From JALZCH01 sp036387135 (lineage in GTDB: Bacteria; Acidobacteriota; Blastocatellia; Pyrinomonadales; Pyrinomonadaceae): DNA of 64,000 nt. Below, in pieces: positions 26,369 through 35,238 of this stretch (position 1 is its first letter; each line of letters starts with the position of its first letter). Under the pieces are notes generated by a model, which saw only the letters and a list, made by a program, of their open reading frames with translations, did no database searches and had not been told where the DNA came from. The DNA lies in assembly GCA_036387135.1 (NCBI GenBank), contig DASVUH010000075.1, forward strand, positions 21,378 through 85,377. Reading direction: 5' to 3'. Both the position numbers and the translations under genes were made by a program.

Positions 26369-27502
26369 TCAATCTTTCTCAAAAAACGAGCGGACGCCGT
26401 TTATGATTTTGGTCAAAACTTCTTCGGTCATTTCCGTATGAATCGGCAGCGACAACACCGAATCGCACAGCTTTTCAGTGATGCGCAGACGTAAATCCTC
26501 GGAAACGAACCGGGCGAAAGCCTCTTGTTTGTAAAGCGGCACCGGATAATAAATCATCGAAGGCACGCCCTCTCGCTCCAAATGTTTTTGCAGCTCGTCG
26601 CGTTTCCCGTTTTTTACCTGCAAAGTATATTGATGAAAAACGTGAGTCGAATTCGGCTCGCGAACGGGCGTTTGCAGCTCTTCGACGCCTTCAAACGCGG
26701 CGTCGTAAGCGTCGGCAACGCGGCGGCGAGCGTCGCAATATTCGTCCAGCTTTTTTAATTTGATGTTCAAAATCGCCGCTTGCAGCGAATCGAGTCTGGA
26801 ATTGACGCCAATCAGCGAATGATAATATCGCTTTGACTGCCCGTGATTGGCAATCATTCGCAGCCTGCCCGCCAGCTCGTCGTCATCCGTAAAAATCGCG
26901 CCGCCGTCGCCGTAACAGCCCAGATTTTTTGAAGGAAAAAACGAAGTGCAGCCGATGTGACCGATTGTTCCGGTTTTCCTGATCGAGCCATCTTTAAAAA
27001 TATAATCAGCGCCGATTGCCTGCGCGTTGTCTTCGATGACAAATAAATTGTATTTTTCGGCGACCTGCATAATCGGTTCCATATCGCAGCTTTGCCCGAA
27101 TAAATGAACCGGAACAATCGCTTTGGTACGCGGCGTGATTGCTTTTTCGATGATTTCCGCAGTCACGTTAAAAGTGTTTTCGTCAGCCTCGACCATTACG
27201 GGCGTGAGACGAAGCAGCGCGATGACTTCGGCGGTTGCGACGTATGTAAAAGACGGGACGATAACTTCGTCGCCCGGTTCCAAGCCCAAAGCCATCATCG
27301 CAATCTGGAGCGCGTCCGTGCCGTTGGCGCACGGAACGACGTGCTTGATTTTTAAATAATTTTCCAGATTGCTTTGAAATTCTTTAACCGGCGGACCGTT
27401 GATAAAAGCTGTCGAAGCGAGACAATTTAAAACCGCTTCGTCAATTTCGTTTTTTATTTTTTCGTATTGACCTTTGAGGTCAACCATTTGAATTGCAGAC
27501 AT
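26369..27502 (-). CDS. PLP-dependent sugar aminotransferase (DegT/DnrJ/EryC1/StrS family)
   Basis: A 377-aa enzyme in the WbpE/WlbC-like group that aminates keto-UDP-sugars. It has the PLP Lys192 in FFPSKNLGCYGDG, ring Asp158 in VIEDNAQ and the family ends SLPIHTEM. It is on the opposite strand from its neighbours, between the flippase and a GT4 gene. Its sequence differs from FdtB (11523), so it is an older paralogue rather than a recent copy. The partner dehydrogenase is not nearby; the UDP-sugar substrate is inferred from family resemblance only. Confidence 0.85.
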   Translation of the reverse strand: MSAIQMVDLKGQYEKIKNEIDEAVLNCLASTAFINGPPVKEFQSNLENYLKIKHVVPCANGTDALQIAMMALGLEPGDEVIVPSFTYVATAEVIALLRLTPVMVEADENTFNVTAEIIEKAITPRTKAIVPVHLFGQSCDMEPIMQVAEKYNLFVIEDNAQAIGADYIFKDGSIRKTGTIGHIGCTSFFPSKNLGCYGDGGAIFTDDDELAGRLRMIANHGQSKRYYHSLIGVNSRLDSLQAAILNIKLKKLDEYCDARRRVADAYDAAFEGVEELQTPVREPNSTHVFHQYTLQVKNGKRDELQKHLEREGVPSMIYYPVPLYKQEAFARFVSEDLRLRITEKLCDSVLSLPIHTEMTEEVLTKIINGVRSFFEKD

Positions 27503-27771
27503 TTATTTCGTTTTTCCGGGAAAATTTATCAAATATAAAACAACGCTGAACCTTTACCGGAAGAATAACTGTAAAATGATACGCCTTTGCAGTCAAAAAG
27601 CGTGCTTCGGAAAAAATGTTATTCGAGGTGAAAACGCGCCTTCCGCTTTTCGGCAAACGATACACTAGACTTCGATGCGGCGCGCAAGTAAGCTATTAAC
27701 TTCATCAAAGTTGATTCAAAGGCAAATTTATTCCTTTTATTTCTCAAAACTAAAGCAAGGTATTAAAGGGT

Positions 27772-28908
27772 TTGAAAAATTCTCGCCAACCGAAAATTTT
27801 AATGGTCGTGCCGGAGCTTGATTTCGGCGGCGTTGAAACCGCCGTTCGAGATCGAGCCGTCGCATTGCGCGAAATCGGTTATGAGGTTGAAACGGCTTGT
27901 TTGCATAAACTCGGTGAAACGGGAAAAAAATTACAGGAAGTAGGTTTTCGAGTTCATAACTTGAATTCGCCGCCGCGCGTTCCGAATTTCGGATTGATAC
28001 AAAAACTAATCAAGCTTTTTCGCGAGGTCAAACCCGGCATTGTTCACGCCGCCTGCATCGAAGCCAATTTTCACTGTTTGCCCGCATCGAGGCTTGCCGG
28101 AATTGGGAGCCGGGTGATTGCCGAAGAAGTCGGCACTCTGATTGACGGCGAGGGAAAACTGACGCGCAGTTGGAAAGCTAGAAAAATCGGGCAAATGATT
28201 TGGCGCAGCGCCGACAGCATTCTGGCGATTTCGCAGGCGGTCAAGCAGGACATAGTCGGGCTTGAAAACGCCGACGAATCGAAAATCACCGTAATTCCTT
28301 ATTACATTGATTTCGACCGCTTTCCATTTGCCCCAAGCGGGGAAAAGCGAAAATCGAGCGAAGAATTTATCATTGGCGCCGTCGGTCGGCTTTCACCGGA
28401 AAAAGGACAGAGAATTTTGCTTTCGGCTCTCAAATTGGTTTTGCAGAAAAACGAAAACGTCAGATTGTGGCTGATCGGCGACGGAATTGACCGTGAAAGT
28501 CTAAAAACTATGGCAGAGGAGCTGGGAATCAGCGAGCAAGTCAAATTTTGGGGAATGCGTTCGGACATTCCCGAACTTTTGGGGCAAATGGATTTGCTCG
28601 TCCAGCCTTCGCATTACGAAGGGTTGGGAATCGCGATTCAGGAAGCGATGGCGTCGGGCGTTCCTGTTGTCGCGAGCGAAGTCGGCGGCATTCCTGAACT
28701 TATCGAACAGGGAAAAACCGGCGTGATGTTTCCGGTCGGCGACAGCCGCGCTTTGGCTGACGAAATAATCCGAATGGTTAATCTTGATCAGGCAGAGCGA
28801 AATCAGATGATTCTCAGAGCGAGAGAATCTTCTGAAGCGCGTTTTTCAAAAGCGACGGTCGTCAATCAGCTTTCGGATTTGTATTTGAGAACTTTTGAGA
28901 AACATTAA
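27772..28908 (+). CDS. Glycosyltransferase family 4
   Basis: A GT-B retaining glycosyltransferase. The N-terminal acceptor domain has PELDFGGVETAVRDRAVAL, and the C-terminal donor domain VGRLSPEKGQRILLSAL, PSHYEGLGIAIQEAMASGVPVVASEVGGIPELI. It starts with TTG at 27772, two to three bases after AAAGG, and the first ATG in frame is at 27802. The 269 bases between it and the divergent aminotransferase are long enough to hold promoters for both. Donor sugar unknown. Confidence 0.85.
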   Translation: MKNSRQPKILMVVPELDFGGVETAVRDRAVALREIGYEVETACLHKLGETGKKLQEVGFRVHNLNSPPRVPNFGLIQKLIKLFREVKPGIVHAACIEANFHCLPASRLAGIGSRVIAEEVGTLIDGEGKLTRSWKARKIGQMIWRSADSILAISQAVKQDIVGLENADESKITVIPYYIDFDRFPFAPSGEKRKSSEEFIIGAVGRLSPEKGQRILLSALKLVLQKNENVRLWLIGDGIDRESLKTMAEELGISEQVKFWGMRSDIPELLGQMDLLVQPSHYEGLGIAIQEAMASGVPVVASEVGGIPELIEQGKTGVMFPVGDSRALADEIIRMVNLDQAERNQMILRARESSEARFSKATVVNQLSDLYLRTFEKH

Positions 28909-28909
28909 A

Positions 28910-30160
28910 ATGGCGCAACCTCACGGCAAAGCAATCTTTTTATCTTATGAAGGTTTCGGGCAATCGTATCTTGAAACTTTGTATTTGCCGATTTTAGACA
29001 GCATCAAAAAACCGCCGATTGATTTTACGGTCGTTCAATTTATGCCTAAAAATCATCCGCAAAAAGCGCTCGATGCGGCGGCGGCTGAGAGACTCGGAAT
29101 TCCGGTGCATTTTCTCGATTACCGCAATTCGCCGCCGGTTTTCAGCACAATTTACCTCATTTTAAACGGGATTCTAAAAGTCGGACTGCTTGCCAGACGA
29201 GAAAAAACGGATTTTATTCACGCCAGAACCTGGATTCCGGGATTAATCGCGCTGGGCGCAAAACTGTTTCGTCCCGGTTTGAAATTTATTTTCGATACCG
29301 ACGGATTTGTGCCTGAATTTCGCGTTGAAAGCGGTTTGCTCAAGAATCAAGGTTTGATGTTTAAAACCTTGAAAAAAATAGAAAAGCTGCTCGTCAAAAA
29401 ATCCGATTTGATTCTTGTTCGCACCAACAACGCCAGAAAAATTTTGAGCACTTGGTATGGCGAAGAAGCCGGTTCAAAAATTTTTGTGACGCCCAACGGT
29501 AAAGACGAAAAATTTTATCGCGATTTTCCGGCGGCGGAAAATCGGAAAGTCCGGCAGAAATACAATTTAAGCGACGAGACGATTTTGGTTCTTTACGTCG
29601 GCACGCTCGTCGAAAATGTTTTGCCCGATAAAATGTTTCGGCTCTTTTCGGCAGTGAAAAAACTTGAGTCTAATTCGTTTTTTCTGATTCTGAGCGGTTC
29701 AAAGTTTGAACCGCTGGGCGAATTGGCGCAAATAGAAGGTTTAACCGAAGCCGATTACACAATTGAACGGGTTTTTCCCGCCGAAATACCGGCTTTAATT
29801 TCGGCTGCCGATGTGGGAATCTCTTTTCGAGCGCCTACACTTTCAAATCAAGGCGTATCGCCTCTCAAAGTCTGCGAATATTTGCTCTGCGGAACCCCCG
29901 CGATTGTTAATTCGGGCGCGGGCGATTTGGAAAGTTTGTTTGAAGAAAACAAAGAGCTTGGTTTTTTATTAAAGGAAATGAGCGACGAAGAAATCAGCCA
30001 AGCCGCGGAATGGATTGTCCGAATTGCCAAGCCGTCCAGAGAGCGTTTGCGCGAAACGGCGCGGCAGGGCGGAATCAAAGAGTTTGGTTTGTCGAACATC
30101 AAAAAACTTTACGAAAACGTTTATAGTAAATTGATTAAGCGAGAAGTCGCGGAAAATTGA
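28910..30160 (+). CDS. Glycosyltransferase family 4-like
   Basis: A GT-B fold protein of about 416 aa. It starts with ATG one base after the preceding stop; a TTG at 28895 would overlap the previous gene. The acceptor half begins AIFLSYEGFGQSYLETLYLPIL, and the donor half has LYVGTLVENVLPDKMFRLF, FPAEIPALISAADVGISFRAP and PLKVCEYLLCGTPAIVNSGAGD, including the conserved Glu before the Leu-rich turn. It is adjacent and probably co-transcribed with the GT4 at 27772. Specificity unknown. Confidence 0.82.
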   Translation: MAQPHGKAIFLSYEGFGQSYLETLYLPILDSIKKPPIDFTVVQFMPKNHPQKALDAAAAERLGIPVHFLDYRNSPPVFSTIYLILNGILKVGLLARREKTDFIHARTWIPGLIALGAKLFRPGLKFIFDTDGFVPEFRVESGLLKNQGLMFKTLKKIEKLLVKKSDLILVRTNNARKILSTWYGEEAGSKIFVTPNGKDEKFYRDFPAAENRKVRQKYNLSDETILVLYVGTLVENVLPDKMFRLFSAVKKLESNSFFLILSGSKFEPLGELAQIEGLTEADYTIERVFPAEIPALISAADVGISFRAPTLSNQGVSPLKVCEYLLCGTPAIVNSGAGDLESLFEENKELGFLLKEMSDEEISQAAEWIVRIAKPSRERLRETARQGGIKEFGLSNIKKLYENVYSKLIKREVAEN

Positions 30161-30180
30161 GCCGATATTTTTCTGGAAGA

Positions 30181-30215
30181 ACAGTTGAAAGTTGGTAATT
30201 TACAGTTCACAGTTA
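30181..30215. repeat. Heptanucleotide repeat relic, five copies
   Basis: Five consecutive seven-base units (ACAGTTG, AAAGTTG, GTAATTT, ACAGTTC, ACAGTTA) occupy the gap between the GT4 gene and rfbF. The first 14 bases are identical to part of the array at 52198-52211, so both belong to one dispersed family. The unit length is exact although three of the copies carry substitutions. The rest of this gap shows no recognisable element. Confidence 0.7.
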
Positions 30216-30317
30216 AATTTATCTTTATTTTTGTCGAGTAACTTAATATTGAACGAAGAAAATTTAAATCATTTTTGAGAATAAAAATCCAGGATTGATT
30301 TAAACGAGCAAAAAGCA

Positions 30318-31082
30318 GTGAAAGCAGTAATTTTAGCGGGCGGACGCGGCAGCCGGATCAGCGAAGAAACCGCCGTCAAACCGAAACCAATGATTGAAAT
30401 CGGCGGAAAACCGATTTTGTGGCACATTATGAAATTTTATTCCGCGCACGGAATTGATGATTTCATTATCTGCTGCGGTTATCTCGGCTACGTTATCAAA
30501 GAATATTTCGCCAATTATTTTGTGCATACTTCGGACGTGACTTTCGATTTGATCAACAACCGGGTTGAAGTCCATCAAAAACGCGCAGAGCCTTGGCGCG
30601 TGACTCTGGTTGATACGGGAATCGAAACGATGACCGGCGGCAGATTAAAGCGCGTGCGCGAATATCTGGGCAACGAAGATTTCTGCTTTACTTACGGCGA
30701 CGGTTTATCGAACGTTGATGTAAGCAATTTAATCAAAAACCACCAGCGGAGCGGAAAGCTCGCCACCGTTACAGCCGTTCAGCCGCCGGGACGTTTCGGC
30801 GCGCTCATTCTCGACGGCGAAAGTATCGAAGGTTTTCGGGAAAAACCCGAAGACGGCGGCTGGATCAACGGCGGTTTTTTTATTTTGAATCCGAAAGTCG
30901 TTGATTACATCGAAAACGACGATACGGTTTGGGAGCGCGAGCCGATGGAAAACCTCGTCCGCGACAATCAAATGAACGCTTTTCTGCATCACGGTTTCTT
31001 TCAACCGATGGACACTCTGCGCGACAAACTTTATCTTGAAGAATTGATCGAAAAAGGAACCGCGCCCTGGAAGATTTGGTAA
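30318..31082 (+). CDS. rfbF: Glucose-1-phosphate cytidylyltransferase
   Basis: Makes CDP-glucose from CTP and glucose 1-phosphate. The nucleotidyltransferase loop is LAGGRGSRISEETAVKPKPM (residues 6-25), followed by IGGKPILWHIMK and the family-specific YGDGLSNVD and GGWINGGFFI. It has a GTG start, and its stop overlaps the ATG of the CDP-glucose dehydratase gene (TAATG). It is the first step of the CDP-6-deoxyhexose branch, followed in order by the next four enzymes. Confidence 0.94.
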   Translation: MKAVILAGGRGSRISEETAVKPKPMIEIGGKPILWHIMKFYSAHGIDDFIICCGYLGYVIKEYFANYFVHTSDVTFDLINNRVEVHQKRAEPWRVTLVDTGIETMTGGRLKRVREYLGNEDFCFTYGDGLSNVDVSNLIKNHQRSGKLATVTAVQPPGRFGALILDGESIEGFREKPEDGGWINGGFFILNPKVVDYIENDDTVWEREPMENLVRDNQMNAFLHHGFFQPMDTLRDKLYLEELIEKGTAPWKIW

Positions 31083-32134
31083 TGACCGGAAGTTTTTGGA
31101 ACGGAAAACGGGTTTTAATCACGGGACATACCGGATTTAAAGGCGGCTGGCTGGCATTTTGGCTCGAAATGCTCGGCGCAGAAGTTTGCGGCTATTCGCT
31201 CGCGCCGGAAACCGAGCCGAATCTTTATACGAATTTAAAAATCGAAAAACGAATCCGCTCGGTTTTCGGCGACATTCGTGATTTGCCTCATTTTGAAAAA
31301 GTCGCGGGCGAATTTCAGCCCGAAATCATTTTTCATCTCGCGGCGCAGCCGCTGGTTCGCCGTTCGTATCGCCAGCCGGTAGACACATACACGACGAACG
31401 TCATCGGAACAGTCAACATTTTGGAAGCGGTTCGCCGGACGGAATCGGTTAAATCCGTTGTCGTCGTTACGACCGATAAAGTTTACGAAAACAAAGAATG
31501 GGTTTGGGCTTATCGGGAAAACGAGCGACTCGGCGGTTTCGACCCGTATTCAAACAGCAAAGCCTGCGCGGAACTGGCGGTTTCGGCGTATCGAAATTCG
31601 TTTTTCGGCGAGAGCCAAACTTTGATTGCCACGGCGCGCGCAGGAAATGTCATCGGCGGCGGCGATTGGTCTGAAGACCGTTTGCTCCCGGACGTTTTTC
31701 GGTCGCTGATTTTCGGCGAGCCGCTCGTGATTCGCAATCCGAATTCAATCCGCCCGTGGCAGCACACGCTCGAACCGCTTTACGGTTATTTGTCATTAGC
31801 CGAAAAACTCTACAACGGCGAGAGCGATTTTGCCGACGCCTGGAATTTCGGACCTTCCGAAGAAGATTCAAAATCGGTCGGCTCGGTTCTGGAAGAAGTC
31901 AAAGGTATTTGGGACGCGCCCGTCAACTGGGAAATCGGCGCGGGCAATCAGCCGCACGAAGCAAATTTGTTAAAGCTCGACAGCGCCAAAGCGAAAAACC
32001 GATTGCAGTGGAAGCCGAAGCTGAGCTTGACGGAGGCGATAAATTTAACAGTCCAATGGTATAGTGATTTCAAGAACGAGCGCGATATAATTCAAACAAC
32101 GCGCGAACAAATTGAATTTTACTCAAACAAATAA
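31082..32134 (+). CDS. rfbG: CDP-glucose 4,6-dehydratase
   Basis: Converts CDP-glucose to CDP-4-keto-6-deoxyglucose. It is an SDR with the NAD loop ITGHTGFKGGWLAFWL near residue 15 and the active-site Thr-Asp-Lys (TTDKVYENKEW) with YSNSK (about residue 155). The conserved IRPWQHTLEPLYGYL motif of this subfamily is present. I start it at the ATG at 31082, overlapping rfbF by one base, rather than at TTG 31076. RfbF-RfbG always act together. Confidence 0.94.
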   Translation: MTGSFWNGKRVLITGHTGFKGGWLAFWLEMLGAEVCGYSLAPETEPNLYTNLKIEKRIRSVFGDIRDLPHFEKVAGEFQPEIIFHLAAQPLVRRSYRQPVDTYTTNVIGTVNILEAVRRTESVKSVVVVTTDKVYENKEWVWAYRENERLGGFDPYSNSKACAELAVSAYRNSFFGESQTLIATARAGNVIGGGDWSEDRLLPDVFRSLIFGEPLVIRNPNSIRPWQHTLEPLYGYLSLAEKLYNGESDFADAWNFGPSEEDSKSVGSVLEEVKGIWDAPVNWEIGAGNQPHEANLLKLDSAKAKNRLQWKPKLSLTEAINLTVQWYSDFKNERDIIQTTREQIEFYSNK

Positions 32135-32195
32135 CCGCAAAACGCAAGTAAATAAAGAATGTTTTTTGATTTGCTGCTTTTGTGTTTGTATTTTT

Positions 32196-33428
32196 ATGAA
32201 TTTTTACCGATGCCGATTCTGCGAAAACGAGCTGAAATATACATTCGTTGATTTGGGCGTAACGCCTCTGGCGAATTCTTATCTCAAAGAGGAAATTCTC
32301 GACAGCGCCGAACCGTTTTACTCGCTTCACGTCCGGGTTTGCGAGAAATGCTTTCTCGTTCAACTGCCCGAACTCGCCTTAGCCGAAAAGATTTTCAGCG
32401 ATTACCTTTATTTTTCCTCTTATTCGGGGACGTGGCTCGAACATTCCCGGAATTATTGCGCGGAAGTTATCGAACGCTTCAATTTAAATGAAAACAGCCG
32501 CGTCATCGAAATCGGCGGCAATGACGGTTATCTTTTGCAATATTTTAAGGAAAGAAATATCAGTATTTTAAACGTTGAGCCGGCTGCGAATATCGCGGAA
32601 ACCGCCGTCCTCAAAGGTATTCCGACGCTGGTTAAATTTTTCAGCGCGGCGACGGCGCAGAAATTGGTGGGCGAAGGAAATCAACCTGATTTAGTCGTTG
32701 CAAACAACGTTCTGGCGCACGTCCCGGACATCAACGATTTTGTCAGAGGATTTGCAATTCTGCTCAAGCCCGAAGGAGTTGCGACGTTTGAATTTCCGCA
32801 TTTGTTCAATTTAATCGAACAAAATCAGTTTGATACTATTTATCACGAGCATTTTTCATATCTTTCGTTAACAACAGTTGAAAGAATTTTTGCGGCGCAC
32901 GGGCTGACCGTTTTTGATGTCGAAGAACTGCCGACGCACGGCGGTTCGCTTCGCGTTTTTGCGCAAAAAACGGAAACGGGCAAATACGAAATCGGCGAAA
33001 ATGTTGAAAGGATTAAAATTCTCGAAGTCGCTCACGGCTTAACGGATGTCGAAAGATTGACGCACTTTGACGAACAGGTGAAGCGAACGAAGTGGGATTT
33101 GGTTAAAAAACTGATTGAGATAAAAAACGAAGGCAAAACTATTGTCGCTTACGGCGCTGCCGCCAAAGGCAACACTTTGCTTAATTATTGCGGCATTAAA
33201 ACCGATTTTATTGATTACGTCTGCGATGCCAACCCGAATAAGCAGAATTGTTTTCTGCCGGGGACGCGCATTCCGGTCGCCGCGCCGGAAAAAATCCTGG
33301 AAACAAAACCCGATTATGTTCTGATTTTGCCCTGGAATATCGCCGACGAAATTATCGAGAAATACGATTTTATCCGCGACTGGAAGGCAAAATTTATTGT
33401 CCCGATTCCGACGGTTCAAATCATTTAG
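32196..33428 (+). CDS. NDP-4-keto-sugar C-3 methyltransferase (TylC3-like, zinc-containing)
   Basis: A C-methyltransferase acting on 4-keto-deoxysugars. The N-terminal zinc site begins YRCRFCENELKYTFVDLGVTPLANSYL, with a second pair (VCEKC) about 45 residues on. The SAM motif is VIEIGGNDGYLLQYF, followed by the family's FEFPHLFNLIEQNQFDTIYHEHFSYL, and the C-terminal domain begins IVAYGAAAKGNTLLNY. I start at 32196 because a longer frame from 32112 adds an unusual hydrophobic, Cys-rich stretch before the zinc site. Its position after rfbG indicates a CDP-3-C-methyl-6-deoxyhexose. Confidence 0.88.
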   Translation: MNFYRCRFCENELKYTFVDLGVTPLANSYLKEEILDSAEPFYSLHVRVCEKCFLVQLPELALAEKIFSDYLYFSSYSGTWLEHSRNYCAEVIERFNLNENSRVIEIGGNDGYLLQYFKERNISILNVEPAANIAETAVLKGIPTLVKFFSAATAQKLVGEGNQPDLVVANNVLAHVPDINDFVRGFAILLKPEGVATFEFPHLFNLIEQNQFDTIYHEHFSYLSLTTVERIFAAHGLTVFDVEELPTHGGSLRVFAQKTETGKYEIGENVERIKILEVAHGLTDVERLTHFDEQVKRTKWDLVKKLIEIKNEGKTIVAYGAAAKGNTLLNYCGIKTDFIDYVCDANPNKQNCFLPGTRIPVAAPEKILETKPDYVLILPWNIADEIIEKYDFIRDWKAKFIVPIPTVQII

Positions 33429-33577
33429 CTGCGGCAAAACGATTTGCAATCGAAGTTGAGATTAGGCTTAACCCGATTTTTTGAGTAAAGATTGATTAAT
33501 CGAAAAGTTTTAATGAGAATAGAGATTTGATTGAATTAATTCGGCTGCCAACAGAGATTTACACAGCGCAATAAAAT

Positions 33578-34123
33578 ATGGAAATTATCCCGCTCAGACT
33601 AAACGGTTCCTACGAAATCCGCATGACGCCGAGAGGCGATCAGCGCGGCTATTTTATGCGAACGTATGACCGTCAGATTTTTCTGGAAAACGGTTTGCAA
33701 ACCGAATGGGCGCAGGAAAATCAATCGCTTTCGACGCAGCTACATACAATTAGAGGACTGCATTTTTTGCTTCCGCCGCATACGGAAACAAAGCTGGTGC
33801 GCGCGGCTCAAGGGAGAATTCTCGATGTTTTCTTAGATTTGCGGCGAAATTCCGAAACTTTCGGGCAGTGGGATTCGATTGAGCTTTCGGAGGACAATAA
33901 TAAAGCGGTTTATATTCCGAAAGGATTTGCCCACGGATTTTGTACTTTGACCGAGCGCACGATTGTTCAATATAAAGTTGACAGCCCGTATGTCGCCGCG
34001 TCGGACAGCGGAATCCGTTGGAACGACCCGGCAATCGGCATTGATTGGATCGCTCAAAATCCGATCTTGTCCGAGAGAGATAAAAATTTACCGCTCTTAA
34101 AGGACTTCGATTCGCCGTTTTAA
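33578..34123 (+). CDS. RmlC-like sugar 3,5-epimerase (cupin)
   Basis: A 181-aa double-stranded beta-helix epimerase of the RmlC family: RGDQRGYFMRTYD, then the active-site segment TIRGLHFLLPPHTETKLVRAAQG with the catalytic His, and YIPKGFAHGFCTL with the second conserved His. In rfbFG clusters with a C-methyltransferase such enzymes epimerise the 4-keto branched sugar at C5 or C3/C5. It is not linked to rmlA/B/D genes here, so a dTDP-rhamnose role is less likely. The gap before it (149 bases) shows nothing notable. Confidence 0.86.
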   Translation: MEIIPLRLNGSYEIRMTPRGDQRGYFMRTYDRQIFLENGLQTEWAQENQSLSTQLHTIRGLHFLLPPHTETKLVRAAQGRILDVFLDLRRNSETFGQWDSIELSEDNNKAVYIPKGFAHGFCTLTERTIVQYKVDSPYVAASDSGIRWNDPAIGIDWIAQNPILSERDKNLPLLKDFDSPF

Positions 34124-34160
34124 GCCCGGAATTTGAGTGTGTTATGCTGATGTTTCTAAT

Positions 34161-34215
34161 AAAAGGCTCTGGAGAAGTTTAGCAAACAAGCAATTCTAAA
34201 CTTCCAGAGCCTTTT
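34161..34215. terminator. Bidirectional intrinsic terminator after the RmlC-like gene
   Basis: A 20-bp stem (34161-34182 with 34196-34215; one AG bulge) surrounds a 13-base loop and begins with AAAA and ends with TTTT, so it could work from either strand. It separates the RmlC-like gene from the SDR gene starting at 34262, although the two are in the same pathway; the SDR therefore needs readthrough or its own promoter. Confidence 0.8.
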
Positions 34216-34261
34216 GATTGAGAATAAGTTTATTAATTTAAAACGGTTCGAAATCTGTTTT

Positions 34262-35173
34262 ATGAAAAGTGTTTTACTAACCGGGGCGACCGGATTTATC
34301 GGTCGCTGGGCGATTGCTCCTCTTGTCGCAAAAGGCTATACCGTTCACGCGGTTACCTCAAAATCCGGCGCGCCGAAACCGGATGAAAACGTGATCTGGC
34401 ATCGAGCCAATCTGCTCGATTCGGATGAAACCGAAAATTTGCTGAAAACAATTCGTCCGACTCATTTGCTTCATTTTGCCTGGTATGTCGAACACGGGAA
34501 ATTTTGGAATTCGCCGGAGAATCTCAAATGGCTCAGAGCCAGCCTGCATCTGATTCAAAAGTTTGTTGAAAACGGCGGAGAAAGAATCGTCGCCGCCGGA
34601 ACTCTTTCGGAATACGAAGCCTCAGACGACGGATTTATTTCCGAGGCGTCCAGATTAAATCCGCGCTCATTATATGCGGCGACCAAAACTGCTTTGTATC
34701 TGACTTTGGAAAAATATTCGGAAGTCGCCGACATCAGTTACGCTTGGGGGAGAGTTTTCTTTCTTTTCGGGAAACACGAAGCGCCTCAGCGGCTAGCGGC
34801 AGCGGTTACACGGTCTTTGCTTTGTAATGAGATTGCTAAAACTTCGCACGGCAATCAAATACGCGACTTTCTTTGCACCGAGGAAGGCGCTCAAGCCTTT
34901 GTCGCCCTGCTTGATTCCGATGTCCGGGGCGCTGTTAACATCGCTTCGGGCGAGCCGCGAACGATTAAAGAAGTCATCTTGCAGATTGCGGATTTAACCG
35001 GCAACCGCGAAAATATTGAATTCGGGGCAATTATCTCGCCTCGCGACGAACCGAAAAGTCTTGTCGCCGATGTGACCAGACTTCGAGAAGAAGTAAAATG
35101 GAAACCTTCGAAAAGTTTTTCGCAGCAAATTGAAGAAACGGTAAATTGGTGGAAGAAGGAAATTGCAGGCTAA
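34262..35173 (+). CDS. NAD-dependent epimerase/dehydratase (nucleotide-sugar 4-reductase candidate)
   Basis: A 303-aa extended SDR with ATGFIGRW as NAD loop (about residue 8), HFAWYVEHGKFW, the active-site AAGTLSEYEAS with YAATK as the catalytic pair, and substrate-loop motifs AYAWGRVF-like and GNQIRDFLCTEE. It is the expected final reductase for the CDP-branched sugar built by the upstream genes, by analogy with similar gene sets. I start at ATG 34262; the frame is open from 34214 without a good start. An intrinsic terminator separates it from the upstream genes. Confidence 0.8.
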   Translation: MKSVLLTGATGFIGRWAIAPLVAKGYTVHAVTSKSGAPKPDENVIWHRANLLDSDETENLLKTIRPTHLLHFAWYVEHGKFWNSPENLKWLRASLHLIQKFVENGGERIVAAGTLSEYEASDDGFISEASRLNPRSLYAATKTALYLTLEKYSEVADISYAWGRVFFLFGKHEAPQRLAAAVTRSLLCNEIAKTSHGNQIRDFLCTEEGAQAFVALLDSDVRGAVNIASGEPRTIKEVILQIADLTGNRENIEFGAIISPRDEPKSLVADVTRLREEVKWKPSKSFSQQIEETVNWWKKEIAG

Positions 35174-35238
35174 ACTTAGGAATCGCAGCGAGAACAGGGC
35201 AATAGAGCGGTCTTCACTGATTTATAGAAAGTTGTCGG

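Noticed and set aside
26369..27502. Considered as part of the fdtB duplication
   Set aside because: Same superfamily as FdtB, but different sequence and opposite orientation, so it is an older paralogue and not part of the recent duplicated unit.
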